Origin: an uncultured Lachnospiraceae bacterium
GTDB lineage: Bacteria > Bacillota > Clostridia > Lachnospirales > Lachnospiraceae
NCBI GenBank assembly: GCA_948688495.1
Contig: CAPQSW010000001.1
Coordinates: forward strand, 156,726 to 163,347
Length of the DNA stretch: 6,622 nt
Reading direction: 5' to 3'
A model generated the notes under the pieces. The model saw only the letters and a list, made by a program, of their open reading frames with translations. It was not told where the DNA came from and did not search any database. Shown piece after piece: positions 5,408 to 6,622 of the stretch; positions within the stretch are counted from its first letter, which is position 1, and the number at the start of each line of letters is the position of its first letter. Both the position numbers and the translations under genes were made by a program.

Positions 5408-6622
5408 TCAGAACCTTCTTCCCGCAAAAAGCAAATCCATATTTCCGGATTTTTTCTCTTGACATTCCTTTTTCCACAAGGAATGATTCATATTTCATGT
5501 CGTCTATCTGCTGCAATGCAGCTTTTACCGTGTCCTGCAATTCTTTTTCCTCGTCTCTGTCCTGCACCTTAAATTCTATAATTATTGCATCATCCTCCAG
5601 CCGTTTCGGCTCCAGCATCACATCATACCTGCCAAAACCGCTCTCCCTGTTGGATGTCAATATATACCTGTCATTCAAATCAATCATCAGCCCCAGCACA
5701 AATCCGTGATAAAAACGTTCTGGTTCTTCCCCTGATGGTTTCTTACCAGTATCAAAATAGCTAAATGTTGCTAATGCAATCTTATTCATATAATAATTCA
5801 TTGCTTTTTTATCATTTTTTAATAAGGCTTTGACAAAATCATTGTATGGTTCTTCATTACCAAACCAGTCCCGAATTATATGCTCAAACATAATCTTCAC
5901 TTCCCTGTTTGTCAGTACCAGACTGTACTGCCATTCCCCGGTATGCTCTATATATTCTGTTCCTGCCACTTTTAAATACCCGCTCGCAAGCAAAAGACTC
6001 CAAACGGCGTTTTTTCTTTGGGACAACTGGTTATATACAATCTGTTCATCCAGTTCCATCTGCAGGCTCCCGCCCTGCATTAAAGTTTCAAAGCTCTGCT
6101 TTGTATCTTTGTTTCCCTCCCGAAGAAGTTTCCCAACAAGGCTATTGGAGCTGGTATTTGCCCAGTACACCCCGATTCTTTTCTTATCCAGATAATTGAT
6201 GATGGACCAAGGATTATAAATGCCCATCCTGCTTCCAAACGTAAATCCGTCATACCAGCTTTTTACTTCCTGTTTCCGCTCTGAAAGTCCATATTCATCC
6301 AGAGCCGCAAATACTTCTTCCTCTGTAAACCCAAAACACTCTGCATATTTTTCCGAAGTAGTCGTAATAACTTCCAGATGGTTCAAATCTGAAAAAATAG
6401 ACTCCTTACTCACCCTTATTATCCCAGTCATAATAGCGCGTTCCAGATAAGGATTTGTCTTAAAAACAGCGTTAAACATACTTCTGGTAAACGATACCAA
6501 TTCATCCCAGAATCCCTTCACATAAGCTTCCTGCATGGGGGTATCGTATTCATCCAGCAATATAATTACTTTCTTCCCATAATAGCGGCACAAATACTCA
6601 GACAATGCCCCTAAAGCGGAAA
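5388..6622 (-). CDS. AAA-ATPase-like protein with C-terminal PD-(D/E)XK nuclease domain (partial)
   Basis: The frame is open to the window edge (first full codon TCC at 6620), so the start and the Walker A loop are outside. What remains matches the AAA-ATPase-like family (PF09820) fused to a PD-(D/E)XK nuclease domain (PF08011), abundant in gut Firmicutes and Bacteroidetes. Seen here, counting from the TTG at 6605: Walker B with VIILLDEYDTP (13-23), AIMTGIIRVSKESIFS (57-72), the family's FGFTEEEV and WYDGFTFG...IYNPWSI (117-135), then FYHGFVLGL, RYDV with D328, and IIIEFK with E344 and K346 as the nuclease core. All key residues in this portion are present, so the gene looks intact here. It ends in TGA at 5388-5390, directly abutting the helicase remnant. 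The biological role of the family is not established; restriction of mobile DNA is often suggested. Confidence 0.92.
   Translation of the reverse strand, partial: SALGALSEYLCRYYGKKVIILLDEYDTPMQEAYVKGFWDELVSFTRSMFNAVFKTNPYLERAIMTGIIRVSKESIFSDLNHLEVITTTSEKYAECFGFTEEEVFAALDEYGLSERKQEVKSWYDGFTFGSRMGIYNPWSIINYLDKKRIGVYWANTSSNSLVGKLLREGNKDTKQSFETLMQGGSLQMELDEQIVYNQLSQRKNAVWSLLLASGYLKVAGTEYIEHTGEWQYSLVLTNREVKIMFEHIIRDWFGNEEPYNDFVKALLKNDKKAMNYYMNKIALATFSYFDTGKKPSGEEPERFYHGFVLGLMIDLNDRYILTSNRESGFGRYDVMLEPKRLEDDAIIIEFKVQDRDEEKELQDTVKAALQQIDDMKYESFLVEKGMSREKIRKYGFAFCGKKVLIGEGKG

Overview
The window looks like an accessory region of a Clostridia genome, most likely Lachnospiraceae. The reasons are AT-rich DNA, strong AAGGAGG-type ribosome-binding sites, an AAA-ATPase-like/PD-(D/E)XK gene of a type common in gut Firmicutes, and a WYL-domain regulator. 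The taxonomic call is inference. Every gene I can support lies on the minus strand, so transcription runs from 6622 towards 1.

Right part (5388-6622): the C-terminal ~411 codons of an AAA-ATPase-like protein with a PD-(D/E)XK nuclease domain; its start lies beyond the window. Directly abutting it (2796-5407) is a decayed RecD-like superfamily 1 DNA helicase with a C-terminal nuclease-like domain. It is split over three reading-frame changes and has no visible Walker A or DExx box, so it should be dead as an ATPase. A short coupled open frame, probably the stump of the next gene of that former operon, follows, and then an intrinsic terminator (2606-2636).

Middle part (1324-2600): a WYL-domain transcription regulator with two promoter-like sequences and several short palindromes upstream, then an 82-residue helical protein with its own promoter. 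A 17-bp motif upstream of the regulator recurs with two mismatches in the promoter of the small gene. This suggests that the WYL protein controls both itself and the small gene.

Left part (1-1320): an extended -10 promoter drives a two-gene unit. The first gene encodes a long coiled-coil protein whose C-terminus resembles the beta domain of GrpE, the Hsp70 nucleotide exchange factor. The second is an unrecognised protein cut by the window edge, with its ribosome-binding site fused to the stop codon of the first. If the GrpE resemblance is real, an Hsp70-like ATPase may lie just outside the window, and this would be the least familiar module here. No tRNA, rRNA, CRISPR array, insertion sequence or attachment site was seen.
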